Positions 35,131 through 48,600 of a stretch of 64,000 nucleotides of DNA are shown one piece after another. This DNA comes from Agapanthus africanus (taxonomy: Eukaryota > Streptophyta > Magnoliopsida > Asparagales > Amaryllidaceae). Position numbers and translations under genes: made by a program. The DNA lies in contig JASDDO010000006.1 of the NCBI GenBank assembly GCA_030015575.1, positions 380,144,137 to 380,208,136 on the forward strand, given 5' to 3'. The notes beneath the pieces are model-generated. The model had not been told where the DNA came from. It searched no databases and saw nothing but the letters and a program-made list of their open reading frames with translations. Each line of letters opens with the position of its first letter. The first letter of the stretch is position 1.

Positions 35131-37004
35131 ATAAGTTCTAACCATCTTCTCTGCCGCATATTCAACTCTTTCTGAGTAAACACATACTTCAGGATTTTGT
35201 GGTCTGTGTAGATATCTACCCGTTCTCCAAGAAGATAATGGCGCCAAATCTTGAGAGCAAAGATAACGGCTGCCAACTCCGGATCATGCGTCGGATAGTT
35301 GCGCTCATGTCTTGATGCATAATCTACAACTTTACCATGTTGATCTAGAACACATCCTAATTCCTTACCGGATGCATCGCAATGTACTACGAAACCTCCA
35401 GATTGGTCCGGTACAACGAGAATAGGTGCTGATATCAATCTTGACTTGAGTTATACGAAAGCTTGTTCGCATGCTTCTGACAACACGAATTCTTCATCTT
35501 TATGCGTGAGTTTGGTCAGGGGTGTTGCAGTCTTCGAAAATCCTTCAATAAATCTTCGGTAGTATCCCGCTAATCCTAAGAAACTTCGAATGTCCTTCAC
35601 CGTCTTTAGTGTCGGCCATTCGCTTACTGCTGCTATTTTAGCTGGATCTACAGAGATTCTTTCACCTGAAACGATATATCCAAGAAATCCGACTTGTTCT
35701 AGCCAAAACTCGCACTTGTTGTACTTGGCATAAAGTTGATGCTGTCGCAAAGTCTTCGGGACAATTCATAAATGTTCGGTGTGCTCTTTCCGATTCTTTG
35801 AATATACCAGGATGTCGTCGATGAATATGACAACGAACCTGTCTAGGTACTCTTGGAAAACTTGATTCATTAGGTTCATGAATATGGCGGGCGCATTGGT
35901 CACTCCAAATGGCATTACGAGAAACTCATAATGTCCATAGCGAGTCCTGAATGCCATCTTCGGAATATCAGACTCTTTGACCTTCACCTGATGATAACCT
36001 GAACAAAAATCTAACTTTGAGAAAACGCAAGACCCACTTAGCTGATCGAACAGATCGTCGATTCGTGGTAGTGGATACTTGTTCTTTATCGTAACTTCGT
36101 TCAAAGTTCTAGAATCAATGCACATTATGTATGAACCTTCCTTCTTCTTCATAAGCAAAACTGGAGATCCCCAACTTGAAGTGCTGGGACGAATCAATCC
36201 TTTCTGCAGAAGTTCGTCCAGCTGAGTACGAACCTCTTTCAAACCTTCAGGGTTTAACCGATACGGTGCTTTGATCTCCGGTTGTGCACCAGGTACTAAA
36301 TCAATTCCAAATTCAAGAGCTCGATCGGGAGGCAAACCTGATATGTCTTCAGGAAATACAACGTCGAACTCTCGAACTACCTCTGGCTTGTCTTCTCCTG
36401 CCTGTAGAGTTGCAATCACTGCCTTCTTCGGTTTTGCTTCGTATATGATAGGCTCCATGGTACGGTCTCCACTTTTGAAATAAAAGACCGGATGCTCTGG
36501 AATCTCGAACACTACCCTCCTTTGACGACAGTCGATGGTAGTATAGAATGTTCCTAGCCAATCCATACCCAAAACTACATTGAAATTCGATATGTCCAGC
36601 ACCTTGAAGTCAGCATAGAATTCTCTGCTGCAGATGACCACTGGACACAGGTCGTATCCCATTGTTGCCTTTAGAACGTTGTTCCCTGAACTGACATTCC
36701 AGTTTGATACGAGCGGTGTGATAGGAATCGCATGAATTCGGGCGAACCGTTGCGATATAAAGCAATGAGATGCTCCAGTATCGAAGAGTGCTAGTGCAGG
36801 TAGTGAGGCTACTAAGATCGTACCTAAGTTATGTGGGATAGGTTTTAGGTTTAGTAAAAGATATATGGATGTAAACAAGTATTGAATAGATTTAAAAGAT
36901 GGAAAGTTACCAGTGATAACTTGGCCAGTGGCTTCAGCTTCTTCCACGGTCATTGTGAAAGCCTGTCGCCTCGGTACATTCCTCCTTGCTGGAGGAGCAT
37001 TCAT
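35131..37004 (-). pseudogene. pol: Element B pol: protease, reverse transcriptase, RNase H
   Basis: On the minus strand from 37004: protease ([13 protein letters not shown] near 36790; [10 protein letters not shown] near 36560), reverse transcriptase ([18 protein letters not shown] near 36100; [10 protein letters not shown] near 35810), the connection region (35750-35451) and RNase H (35438-35136, TDHK and [10 protein letters not shown]) up to the insertion point of the Tekay-like element. Ty3/gypsy type with the usual order. It is a fossil broken in several places. Its closest relative in the window is the plus-strand pol at 43173-45700. Confidence 0.88.
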
Positions 37005-37016
37005 CTTTCCGTTCCT

Positions 37017-38190
37017 CTATCCCTGAGGTAAGTTCCTTTGTGCTTGATGAAACTGACGATGATGAGGTGCAGTAGGTCCACGAGGAGGTGGAGCTGTGAG
37101 AGCAAGGCATGGTGCAGGTGCCTGAATAGCTGGCCGCTGCGGATAGGTGATTGCTGGTCTGGGTGCTTGATACTGATTGAGTCTTTGAGGACAAGACCTA
37201 ATATCATGTGTGGATGAGCCACAGACTAAGCAGAGGTGATTAGCACGCCTACAATTCTTCGCTAGGTGTCCATTCCTTTTGCAATAAAAGCAGAAATCTG
37301 GACCGGGCTGGTTGAAAGGTACTTCCGGTCTCCTGGGTACAAAAGGTGGCTTGGAAGAGGCTCCTCCTGCCATCTGAGTGGCGGGGTGCTTCACACCGGC
37401 AGAGTGAGGTCTGCCCTTCTTCTTCACTACTGCCTCGTACTGACGGGCAGCTTTCAGAGCTAGGTCATGGGTTGGGAAATCCCCTGTAGCTAGAGCAGCT
37501 TGGATTTCCTGGTCCAACCCCTGCTGAAATCGTCTGGCCCCGATCTCAGCAGTCGGTATGAGATGGGCCGCAAACCTGTTACGGTCTTGTGTTAGCTGTG
37601 TAGTATGTGATATTAGATAATCAAATATTAAGACATATCTTACCTGCTCAACATGGTGAACTCTGCATCATACTCATCCACTGATTTGCTCCATATAGAG
37701 CCTTGTTATAAGTGGATGAATTGCTGCTCCATGTCGATCGGGCAGTCTCTGGAAAATACTTCGCATTGAACAAGTCGTGAAAAGTCTTCCATTCGATCGG
37801 CTGGGCAAGACGGCTTTCTTCCGCCTTCCACCATACTCGGACGTTATCCGTGAGTTGTAGCTTCGCAACCCTTACCTAAGCAATGTCTGGCACTTGTGCT
37901 GCTGCCAGATCGTCTTCGATCGACTGAGCCCATTCTTCAGCTTCCAAGGGGCTCTCTATCCCAGAAAATTGCTTCGGATGAAGTGCCCGGAATTGCTTCA
38001 CTCCAGGTGCTTCCGCTTCTGGACGGTTCATCAGTATGGCAGTCTGCTGCTGTTGTCCTTCCAGGAGGCTCTTAATTACCTCGAGCAGTACCATCTGCTC
38101 GTTGATCGGAGCTACAATGGTAGGCGTAAGTGGAAGAGGTGATGGTGGTGTGTTGTTGACGTTTGTACTCGTGTTGTTGGGAGAATCCAT
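37017..38190 (-). pseudogene. gag: Element B gag with two zinc knuckles
   Basis: Starts MDSPNNTSTNVNN at 38190, with a Pro-rich N terminus and a gag core (FRALHPKQFSG near 37980). Toward the end are two CCHC knuckles, CFYCKRNGHLAKNC and CLVCGSSTHDIRSC (near 37295 and 37235), then a Pro/Gln-rich tail. Two knuckles in tandem are less usual than one in chromoviruses. It is a fossil broken in several places. Confidence 0.82.
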
Positions 38191-38363
38191 AACCTTGAAA
38201 GAAAAATAGGGTTAGGATAGATTCAAAGATTATGAAATATAAAGAATGTTTAGTTGCTAAGTCTTGTAATTCTTGTATTATATTGCTTAGTTTTCCATTG
38301 CAGAACTGACTTGCATGGTAGGGTTCCATGCAGCACTGACCTGCATGGTCCACCAAAAAAAAC
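38191..38363 (-). other. Leader of element B
   Basis: Between the LTR and gag. On the minus strand the LTR is followed by an eight-T run and TGGTGGACCATGC, a possible primer site that does not match the initiator-Met type. A phrase around actgacttgcatggt is repeated within it (near 38307 and 38333). Confidence 0.5.
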
Positions 38364-41194
38364 TGTCACGCTCCGCTTCCCAGAGTACGGTAAGGAGACA
38401 TGACGGGTCACGCGACGTATTTACTCAGAAGTAAACACGCTAAGCTTAAATAAGCAATATAGTAAAGTACACAAGTAAGACATGAGATGTAAATAAACAG
38501 CAACTTTTATTTATTAAACATCATTTACAATAAAACTGGAAATGTAAATACAAGACTGAAAAGCAATGCCTAAACAATGGAATGAACTGAAAGTAAAGTA
38601 TATACAAGTGACTAGAGCTCTGGGTCTTCTGAGAACTGCTCCAAGTCGTCTGTGCTGGGCTCGATCTCCAGAGAATCAGATCCCCCTGACAACATTCCAA
38701 AGAAAGAAGAGAAAAGGAATGTCGTCAGTGAACAATCGCTCGGTAAGTCCCAAAGAGAGATAGAAATAAACTGAATAGGTAGTGAGAATATAACTGGTAT
38801 AATGTTGATAGTTATGTTAACGCAGTTGTTTGTAACTTGGTACAGAATATGCCAGTGTATACAAAAGGAGTCCAACTTACCCTATGGACTATGGTATACG
38901 GATCACAAGGCCCCGTCAAAACCCATGGGACAACGGCAATGGATGTTCAGGTTAGATGTATTAAAGTGACCGTCTCGTGTCACTTTTAACACATTCTGTA
39001 CCAGTCTACCCCTTTAAAACCCCGTAATGTATTTTGTATTGATGTGTATTGTTTTGTTTAATAGATGTAAGACTTGCCGAAACCATGATATCAGTAGTTC
39101 ATGTAAACGGAAATGATATAAACGGATAGTCATGTAAACAATGTCAAATGTATATCCAAGGTTCGGTCAAATCAATTCATGTTGATATAGATTGTATTCT
39201 GGTATAAATGGATTCATATTGAATTGGAGTTATACTTGAATTGTATTCAAGGATGGATTGATTTCAGATTAGACTGAGACTCTGACTGAGTGAGATACTT
39301 TAAAATGAATTGAAGTCCTGACTTAGTTTTGGAGTTATCGGTAACTGCTGCACATGGACGGCAAGATTTGTGACTTTTTCCAAGCCAATTACCGTATTGA
39401 TAACCCCATTTTAGTTGTCTACCTTAAATAGGAAAGCACCCAAATTCTCCGACTCCATGAGGATGAAGAGAGCCGGTCCCGCTTAAACCTATAATTATTA
39501 GGGTTCTTATTGTAATTTAATATAACTTGAAGAGGTTTTATGAAAAATAGTTTTGATATATTTTCAAAATACACCTCAAGTATTTAATTGTCGTATTTAG
39601 GATTTTCATGGATGTAAATTTAAAAGATGAAATATTCTAGTGGATATAAACCAAAATTGAATAGTATATGGTATTTTCATATATTTTGACTTGTATTGAT
39701 TCTTGATGGTATTTTCATGAACTTTTGTTATTCTTTTTTTTAATTAGAAAACATGGAATATATTATATATTTAAAATAGATATTTTGATAATATTTATAT
39801 ATATAATTATTGAAAATAGAATTTATTTATTAATAGAAATCATGTTTTCTTAGAAATTGTAATAAAAATTCCATCGAGATCGTATGCTCTATGAGGAGGT
39901 CTGCATCTCGCCCTACTAGTCTGATGGATGAGCGATAACCCGCGCTAATCAAATCGGATTCCCCAAAATAGGTTGTAAGGACATAATTATATGGAATTTA
40001 ATTAAAACAATTTTAAAAAAATACGGTTTTATTAGTTTAGGGTATTTTAATGTAAACATTGTATTGTCCACAAAATATTGTTCCAAAAATCATCGTGCTA
40101 TGTCATGATGAGTGTTATGATGAGGTGGGTCATTACCTCCTGAATTTTCTAAAGGTAATACAAGTAAGCATGATAAAATATGTCGAAAGTAAGTATGTGG
40201 TATTAAATCGTAAAAGTGCAATAAACATGGTTTTATATGGAGTTTTATAGTGAAATTGGTTTCTAAATTTTTAGTTAATGGTTAATAAGCAAGGTTTATT
40301 AATTTGGTTATGAGTTTCCTAAGAAAAATTGTCATTTTAAAGAAATTAGGTTTTAAAAGTCGGTTAACTCCACTTACCGACGCCATTTGAAAAGAGACTT
40401 GTTTAATAGAGAAGAGAGAAGAAAAAGTAGGGACTTACGGATTGAGAAGAGAGAGGGGAGGTAGAGGATGGGTTTGCAAGTGTCGTGGAGTCGCGGGATC
40501 GTCGAATTTGTCCCGAGTCATCGCCGGAACTTGACCTTGAGCTAACTCCACTTGTACAACTTCTTGGACTTGGAAAATTTAGAGAGTTTTGGCAAAGGAT
40601 TTCTGAATAAGGAGGGCTATGGTTTAGGGTGGTATTTATAGGAGAAATTAGGGTTTAGAGTATTGAAGAATGGAATTAAAATGCATTAACATTTTAGGTT
40701 AATGGCTCATTTTAATTCTCTGGAAATTTGCATGGAAAACAAAAGGACTAAGGTTAGTGGGGGAGGCCAAAGGGTGTCGGGGTCAAAAATTGAGAGCATT
40801 AGGGACGTCCTGGACCGGCGGCGCCGGCCCAGAGAAGAATCTCGCCGACCATGTGGTGTGGGTCTGGGCTTGGATTCATGCCACGTGTCGGGGTCTGTGT
40901 GTGCAACATTTTCCACATGTTTGTTTTTAGTGACTTTTCATTTTTACGTGTATTACACGTGTAAACTTTTGGGCTTCCAAAAAGTTTTTTAAAAAATGAT
41001 TAAAAATAATGTGGCTGAGGGGATTCAAACAAAGGGGCTACGTCACAGCAGTGCAAAGGCTTACCAATGAGCTACAAGTGCTTTCTTGCTGTTTAAAAAC
41101 AAATCAAATACTTATAGCATACACAGGGTTGTAAATACTCCATTTGTACATTAACTTTTAACAAAATTATGTACATTAAAATTGAGTCGTTACA
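38364..41194 (-). repeat. Element B 5' LTR (complete, 2,831 bp)
   Basis: Plus-strand ends TGTCACGCTCC and GAGTCGTTACA. Minus-strand TATA box near 40632-40641. It has the tRNA-like module at 41018-41077. Its final kilobase matches 1-983. The same LTR family recurs at 41195-43172, 45718-48552 and 48601-51471. Confidence 0.88.
41018..41077 (-). promoter_or_regulatory. tRNA-like module in B-family LTR (copy b)
   Basis: Minus strand: GTAGCTCATTGGTAAGCC, then TGCACTGCTGTGACGTAGCC, then GTTTGAATCCCC, followed by a T-rich run (near 40980-41010). It matches A-box and B-box spacing. Confidence 0.6.
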
Positions 41195-43172
41195 TACATG
41201 TTAGAGTTTGTATTTATGTTTGAATTGTATTGAGTTTGGATTGAATTTAAGTTTGGTTTAGACTCAGACTTGAGTGAGACACTTAGAACTGATTTAGATC
41301 CTGAATTAGGTTCGGGTGTTATCGGTAACTGCTGCACATGGATGACAGGATTTGTGTCTTTTTCCAAGACAATTACCATTGATAACTCCGTTAAGTTTTT
41401 CTACCTTAAATAGGCAAGCACTCACTTTCTCCGGCTCCCTGAGGCTCAAGAGAATTGATCCCGCTTAAACCTATATTTACTAAAGTCTTTAAATGTAATT
41501 TTATATAACTCGAGGGGGTTTTATGAAAAATATTTTATATACTTTCAAAATAAATCTTGAGTATTTATTTATATTATGTAAGGTTTCCATAATTGTGAAT
41601 TTTAAGAATATGAAGTATTTTAGTGATAATAGTTTAGCTTGGATAATTCAAGATATTTTATTGTAAAGCTTGACTTTTGGATAACTTAAAGGTATTTTGA
41701 TGAAATTTGTCATTCTTTTATTTTTTAGAAAATATGGAATTTTATTATATCTTGAAAATATGTGGTTTAATAATATTTATATAATTATTAAAAATTAATT
41801 TTATTATTAAATAGAAAATTTCGTTTTTCTAAAAAATCGTATTAAAAATCCTTCGAGACCGAATGCTCCGTGAGGAGATCTGCATCTCGCTCTACTAGCC
41901 CTAGGATGTGCGATAATCCGCACCATCCAATAGCGGGTTCCCCAAATGAGTTGTAGAGGCATATTTGCAAAGAGTTTTGATAATACAATTCAAAAGAAAA
42001 CCGGATTTTTATAGTACATGGTATTTTGATGAAATATTATAATTGTAACCAACAATATACTAAAAGAATATCGTTCTATGGAAACCATGTGTGTTTGTGA
42101 GGGGTAGGTCATTACCCCGTGAGGTTTTCTAAAGGTATGATTAAGCAAAACAATTAAATATGGTAGATACAAAGTTAATGGTATTTTAATATAAAAGTTG
42201 ATTTAAAGCTATGTTTCATGATATTTTTGAGTGAAAGTTGTTCTAAACATTAGTTATATGATTACAAATATAGAGTAAGAATTTAAATGAATGATATGAA
42301 AGAAATAGTGAGATTTTTAGGTTTTGAATAAAAAGTCGGTGTTAACTCCACTTATCGACATGTTTTGAAATAAAGATCTTTTTAAGAAGAAAAAGAAAAA
42401 TAGAGAGGGACTTACAAGCTAGATGGTTGAAGAGGAGGCAGAAGGAGACGGGGTAGTCGCCGTGGCGTCGCGGTGTCGCCAGAAATGCCTCGATTCCTCG
42501 TCGGAAGTTAGTCGTTGGCTAACTCCACTCGTACTCTTCTTGTACTTGAGAAAATGTGATAGTTTTGGCTAGAATTTTCAAAATGGGGAAGGGTTAGGGC
42601 ATGGGCTAGTATTTATAGTGTGAAATTAAGGTTTTGGAATTTAAAGAATGAATTAAAATGCATTTAAATTTGATTTTAAGGTGAAATTGAAGTCTCTGTT
42701 TAATTTCAGAGTAATCAAACAGCGCAAGGGTGATGGGGGTAGGGGAAGAGTCATGTGGGCAAAGCACGGGGACTTTTCACTTATTAGGGCCCGTCGGCAC
42801 CGGCCATCAAGGTAATCTCGCCAGTCCAATGGTGGTGGGGAGCCGTTGGATCTTGGCCACGTGTTCACTTTAGTATACACAACATTTTACACATGTTAGT
42901 TTTCTCTGACTTTTCATTTCTATGTGCAGTGCACATGTAAACTTTTGGACTTCCAAAAAGTTTAAAAGAAATTTCAAAAAAAATATAATGTGTCTGAGGG
43001 GATTCGAACATAGGGGCTACGTCATAGCAGTGCAAGGCTTTATCAATGAGCTACAAACTATTTCTTGTTGTTCTTAAACAAAAATAAACTTTTAAATTAT
43101 ACTCAAGCTTGCAAAACTCCTTTTTGTACATTGAATTGAAAAAAATTGTATAGTAAATTCAGAGTCGTTACA
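41195..43172 (-). repeat. Related, diverged B-family LTR (incomplete)
   Basis: Ends AGAGTCGTTACA at 43172, and from 41260 on follows the course of the element B LTR (for example the ATCGGTAACTGCTGCACATG phrase at about 41320 and 39345), but with many differences. It starts where element B ends, which fits B having inserted into this older LTR with the rest lying beyond the window on the left. Its right end directly abuts a plus-strand pol fragment. Confidence 0.75.
42997..43056 (-). promoter_or_regulatory. tRNA-like module in B-family LTR (copy c)
   Basis: Minus strand: GTAGCTCATTGATAAAGCC then TGTTCGAATCCCC, the best B box of the minus-strand copies, followed by T-rich DNA. Confidence 0.6.
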
Positions 43173-45700
43173 GTTCTACATCAGTATGGAAAAGTTGTGG
43201 CTTTTGCATCAAGGGAGTTAAAAGTTCATGAACGCAACTATCCAACACATGATCTGGAATTGGCAGCCGTCATGGTCGCACTCAAGATTTGGCGTCACTA
43301 CTTATTGGGAGAGCGAGTGGATATATACACCGACCACAAAAGTCTAAAGTATGTATTTACTCAGAAGGAACTCAACATGCGGTAAAGAAGATGGCTCGAG
43401 CTCATGGCGGACTTCGACATCAACCTACAGTATCATCCTGGAAAGGTGAACGTAGTTCCTGATGCACTTAGTCGCCAACCTTTAGCAATAAATCTCGCCA
43501 CTCAGTGGAATCTATAGCAAGAACTACAAGGATTGGAGATTGAAATAGTTATGCCAGGTAACGCTTCATCTTTGATGAACTTATAAGTCCAGTACACTCT
43601 TGTCAATCAGATCAAAGCAGTTCAAGCAAATGATGCCAAGCTACAAAAGATCCGAGAACAAGTAGAAAGTGGTTTTCGAACTGACTTCATCATCCACGAA
43701 GATGGATCCTTACGGTTTGAAAGCCGTTTATGCGTGCCAGTCGGCCCTGTTCGAGAAAAGTTGATGAAAGATGGCTCGAGCTCATGGCGGACTTCGACAT
43801 TAACCTACAGTATCATCCTGGAAAAGTGAACGTAGATCCTGATGCACTTAGTCGCCAACCTTTAGCAATGAATCTCGCCACTCAGTGGAAACTATAGCAA
43901 GAACTGCACGGATTGGAGATTGAAATAGTTATGCCTGGTAACACTTCATCTTTGATGAACTTATAAGTCCAGTCCACTCTTATCAATCAAATCAAGGCAG
44001 CTCAAGCAAATGATGTCAAGCTACAAAAGATCCGAGAACAAGTAGAAAGCGGTCTTCGAACTGACTTCATCATTCACGAAGATGGATCCTTACGGTATGA
44101 AAGCCGTTTATGCGTGCCGGTCGGCCCTGTTCGAGAAAAGTTGATGAAAGAAGATCACGGCTCTCCTTATTCTGTACACCCCGGCGGCATGAAGATGTAC
44201 AAGGATTTACGGCAACACTACTGGTGGTATGGAATGAAGCGTGAAGTAGCGAGGAGCGTAGCAAAGTGTTTAGTATGTCAGTAAGTGAAGGCTGAATATC
44301 ATAAAACTGCTGGTCTACTACAGTCGCTACCAATCCCAGAATGGAAATGGCAGCACATTACCATAGACTTCGTGGCTGCTCTCCCTCGTAACACGAAGGG
44401 TAACGAGCAATCTGGGCTATTGTGGATCGACTCACCAAGTCGGCTCACTTTATTACATTTAGAGTTGTCCAGTCAACCGAGACGTTGGCAAGAAAGTACA
44501 TGGAGGCGGGTAGAAATCTAAAGTAAGATTTAAACCTTCAAGATGTACTATACTTGTCGTGATACCCATAAACTCATGCAGGAGATCGTAAGATTATATG
44601 GAGTACCTGTCTATATCGTATTCGACCAAGATACTAGATTCCGATCCCAATTTTAGCAGAGTCTGCAAGCTAGCCTAGAAACGAGTCTGAATTTCAGCAC
44701 GGCGTAGACGAACAGTCCGAGCGAACAATTCAGATCCTGGAAGATATGTTGAGAGCCTGTATGTTAGACTTCAGAAGTTCGTGGGAAGATCAGCTACACC
44801 TTATGGAGTTTTCCTATAACAACAGCTACCAGACAAGCATTGGGATGACACCATTCACAGCACTGTACGGATGAAAGTGTTGTTCCCCGCTGAGTTGCGA
44901 CGACGTTGTAGATCGTGAACTCTTTAGACCAGAGATGATCGTGGCAACTGTGGATGTAGTTCGCACGATCAGGGAAAAGATGCGTATAGCTTATGACCGA
45001 CAGAAGCATTGGGCAGATGTAAAGCGTCGACACATGAAGTTCCAACCCGGAGAGCATGTGTTAGCACTGTACGGATGAAAGTGTTGTTCCCTGCTGAGTT
45101 GCGACGACGTTGTAGATCGTGAACTCTTTAGACCAGAGATGATCGTGGCAACTGTGGATATAGTTCGCACGATCAGGGAAAAGATGCGTATAGCTTAGGA
45201 CCGACAGAAGCATTGGGCAGATGTAAAGTGTCGACACATGAAGTTCCAACCCGGAGAGCATGTGTTCCTGAAGATCTCTCCGAACAGAGGTGTGATACGT
45301 TTTGGCAAGAGGGGTAAACTCATTCCAAGATATATCGGACCGTTCGACATACTCGAATGAGTTGGAGAAGTGGCATACCGTTTGGCACTACTACCCTCAT
45401 TGGAAAGAATGCATAATGTGTTCCATATATCCCAACTACGACGATATGTGAGTGACCCCAGCCACATACTTGATCACTCAGAGCTCACAGTACAGACCAA
45501 TCTGACTTGGGAGCAGCAGCCAGTCGAGATCTTGGATCGAAAGGTGAAAACACTACGGAACAAGAAGGTGAAGTTAGTCCGAGTGATGTGGAGAAAGAAT
45601 TCGTCAGGAGAATCGACATGGGAGCGAGAAGACGATATGCGTGCATGATACCCTTATCTTTTTGAAAATTAGTCTTATGTAAATTTCGAGGATGAAATTT
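43173..45700 (+). pseudogene. Element D: plus-strand chromovirus pol remnant
   Basis: RNase H (about 43185-43480), integrase (about 44050-44850) and an integrase C-terminal chromodomain (about 45510-45650, VEILDRKVKTLRNKK and STWEREDDMR) of the same family as element B, in the opposite orientation. It contains two internal direct duplications of a few hundred bases and is broken in many places, so it is clearly older. A purine tract (aggagggtagaaag, 45706-45718) leads into LTR d. The 5' half of the element is not in the window. Confidence 0.85.
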
Positions 45701-45717
45701 TATAAGGAGGGTAGAAA

Positions 45718-48552
45718 GTAGCGATTCTGAAATCCCTATACAAATGTAACTTATTCAATGTATAGAAAGGGTATTTCTGCCTGATTAGGAGTTATACGTT
45801 ATTTTTTTCAATAAAAGCAAGAAGCAACCTGTAGCTCACTGGTTAAAATCTCTACACTGCTGTGGCATAGCCTGTGTGTTCGAATCCCATCAATTCTAAT
45901 TATTTTTAATATTTTTCTTTTTAACTTTTCGGAAGCCCAAGAGTTGCACGTGCAATACACGGAGAACCGAAAAGTTTCAGAAAAATCAAACCGAATAAAT
46001 GAAAAGTTAACACAGAATAATACTCATGCCCAAAGAATCGAGCCACGTGGCCCCCATCCGACCGCCCAAACTTTCCATTTGGCCGCTACCGGCGGTCTTG
46101 ATGCCTCCAAATCCCTCCATGCTTCGCTCACACGTCTTTTTAACTCCCCTCTATTCCCCTGTATTATTTGATTACTCTGCAATTAACCAGAGACCTTTCA
46201 TTTCCTCATTAATCCTATTTTAATTCTTTTTAATTCCAAATTTTTGAACTCATACACCCTCATTTCTACGCTATAAATACACCCCATCCCCTAGCTCTCC
46301 CCATTCTGAAAATCCATATAAAAAATTCTCCAAAATTCTCTACGTTCTAGAGGAGTTAAGCAAGCTAAGTGGAGTTAGCAAGACCGAAGCCTTTTCTCGA
46401 CAATACCACGATCTCCGAAGGCTTCCTTTCCCTCTTGTTAATGCTCTACAACCGTATGTCCCTTCTTTCTCTATCGATTCATCTCAAAACGTGTTTCTAA
46501 AAAAATTTATTCGAAAAGAATGGAGTTAGGTTATGTAAAACTTCTTTTAATAAGTTGTCACTTTTACTATGTTAAAATTCCACCCCAACTCTTCTAAACA
46601 TCACTTCAAAATTATTCATCTAAATTATTTTTAAATTGTTCAAAATTTTGGGCTAAATAAATCGTACAACGAAATTTTTATCAAAATACCATTAACTTTA
46701 ACTATAACTTTTTTCGATAATTAGTCATATATACCTCTAGAATATTCACGGGGTAACGACCTACCCTACACTCACACTTTTGATTCATATCACGATATTT
46801 TGGTTAGAAATTTTCATCTAAATGAAACAATTTTCAATAAAATACCATCACTTTATAAAAATAGGTTTTTAATCGTTATTTAAAAAAAAAATCAATTGCG
46901 CCTCTACAACCCTTTTAACCTATCTACGGATGGTGCAGGTTATCGCACATTCTTGAGATAGTAGATTAAAATACAGAACCCCTCACGGAGCATTCGGTCT
47001 CGAAAGGAATAAAAATTTGTTTTAAAAGAATACGACTTTCTTAAACAAAATTAAAACTTTGGAAAATTATATAAAAAAAATTATGAAACCGTATTTTCAA
47101 TAAAAACAAAGTGTGAAAAAATATATTTTAAAATGAAAGATTAAATTTTTAATAAAATGCCACAAAGTTTACAAAGCAGTAGTTTTCATTAAAATACCAT
47201 AAACTTTTAAAAGCTAAAGTTTTATCACTAAAATGCCACTAAAATTAAAATACATGTTCATAAAAACTATAAATATTATAAATCACCCACGATGTCCATT
47301 TAAACCATATTAAAGTATTTTCATAAAAAACCCTCGAGAGATACAAACAATATAAATACAATATAAACAAACAAAAATAAATATTTAAGGACCCTTAATT
47401 ATTATAGGTTTAAGCGGTATCATTTCTCTTGAGTTCCATGGAGCAGGAGAAAGTGAGTGTCTGCCTACTCATGTTAGACAACTCTGCAAATTAACGTAGT
47501 TATCAATAGCAATTGTCTTGGAAAAAAACACAAATCCTGCCGTTCATGTGCAGTAGTTGTCCGATTGTTCCCGAACTTAAAAAATTAAAGAGCTAAATCC
47601 TTTCATAAGATACTAACTCCAATCTGAATCCAAACTCAAATCAGAATCCAAAATCAAATACAACTTGAATACTTGATCATGAACCTGAACACTCATTCAA
47701 ATATCAAACTTGAATTTGAATACTTGACTCAACTTGACCGAATCATGGATATAACTTGACATGAATACCTGAATACATGATTACACCTTGAACATGAACC
47801 TGTACATTTTTATATTCATGGATTCGGCCAAGACCTGTAATCTTAAACTATACAATATAATCCGCGGGGATAAAGGGATAGATTGGAATGGAACGTATCT
47901 CATGGTACGAGAGGTCGCTTAAAAGACACTTACATGAATTCATGTGCTGTTGTCCCGTGGGTTATGACGGGGCCTTATACTACATGTTACCATAGTCCAC
48001 GGGGTAAGATGGACTCCTCTCGTATACATTAATATCTTCTTTATCAAACTGCAAACAACCACGTTAGAATAACTATCTTATACCTGTAAATAAATATGCT
48101 TAGATGCTTTCATATATAACCTTACATGTTCACTTTTACTTGGTTTCTCTTCACTTTATATACCATCTTCTTTAATTTCTTTGGGGACTTACCGAGCGTT
48201 AGTTCGCCGACGATATTTCTCTCTGTTTCTTTCTTTGGAATGTTCGTTAGGAGGACCGAATTCGGAGGAGATAGAGCAGAGTCCGGAATACTTTGACCGG
48301 TTTTCTTCTTGGCCTAACTATTAGTTCCTGCTTGTGTTTACTTATAGTATGCCATGCTTAATCATTGTATCTTTTTATTACAAACAGTTGTATGTAAATT
48401 TGAATATAAACAAAATTGCCGTTTCTTCTTATTGCTTTTGTTATTCTTATACATTATTATATTACTTAATTACACTTAACGTATTCTTATAATAAATACG
48501 TTGCGGGCTTGCCGCGTCACCGTTTCCATCTGCCGGGAAGTGGGACGTGACA
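45718..48552 (+). repeat. LTR of element D (plus orientation)
   Basis: Starts near GTAGCGATTCTG and ends GGACGTGACA. TATA box ctataaatac at 46271-46280. It matches the B-family LTR in reverse orientation, with extensive divergence. Flanked on the right by a 48-bp pyrimidine-rich spacer (48553-48600) before the next LTR. Confidence 0.8.
45828..45892 (+). promoter_or_regulatory. tRNA-like module in B-family LTR (copy d)
   Basis: GTAGCTCACTGGTTAAAA (A box), ctacactgctgtggcatag, GTTCGAATCCC (B box at about 45878-45888), then tatttttaatatttttc. Both boxes match the tRNA consensus closely and the T run could end a Pol III transcript. Confidence 0.65.
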
Positions 48553-48600
48553 TGGTCCCCCTCGACCTCCCTATCTCCGCCTTCCTTGACGCCCCCCAAC

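Larger units (their letters stand above)
1..41194 (-). mobile_element. Element B: Ty3/gypsy chromovirus fossil split by two later insertions
   Basis: The right LTR (38364-41194) begins TGTCACGC and ends GTTACA. Leftward from it follow a leader, gag, protease, reverse transcriptase and RNase H (38190-35131), then a further RNase H/linker piece at 22881-22544. Positions 1-983 match the last kilobase of the right LTR at about 96%, so they are read as part of the other LTR, whose outer end is beyond the window. The Tekay-like element (22882-35130) and the Tat element (984-22543) lie inside it. No integrase region of B is present in the window. The coding parts are broken in several places. This is the oldest of the three well-defined elements by LTR divergence. 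Lineage assignment (chromovirus) rests on the pol sequence and on the chromodomain of the related plus-strand copy at 45480-45650. Confidence 0.8.

Noticed and set aside
45828-45892. A functional tRNA gene
   Set aside because: A and B boxes are good but no complete cloverleaf with paired acceptor and anticodon arms can be folded by eye, and it recurs inside each LTR copy.
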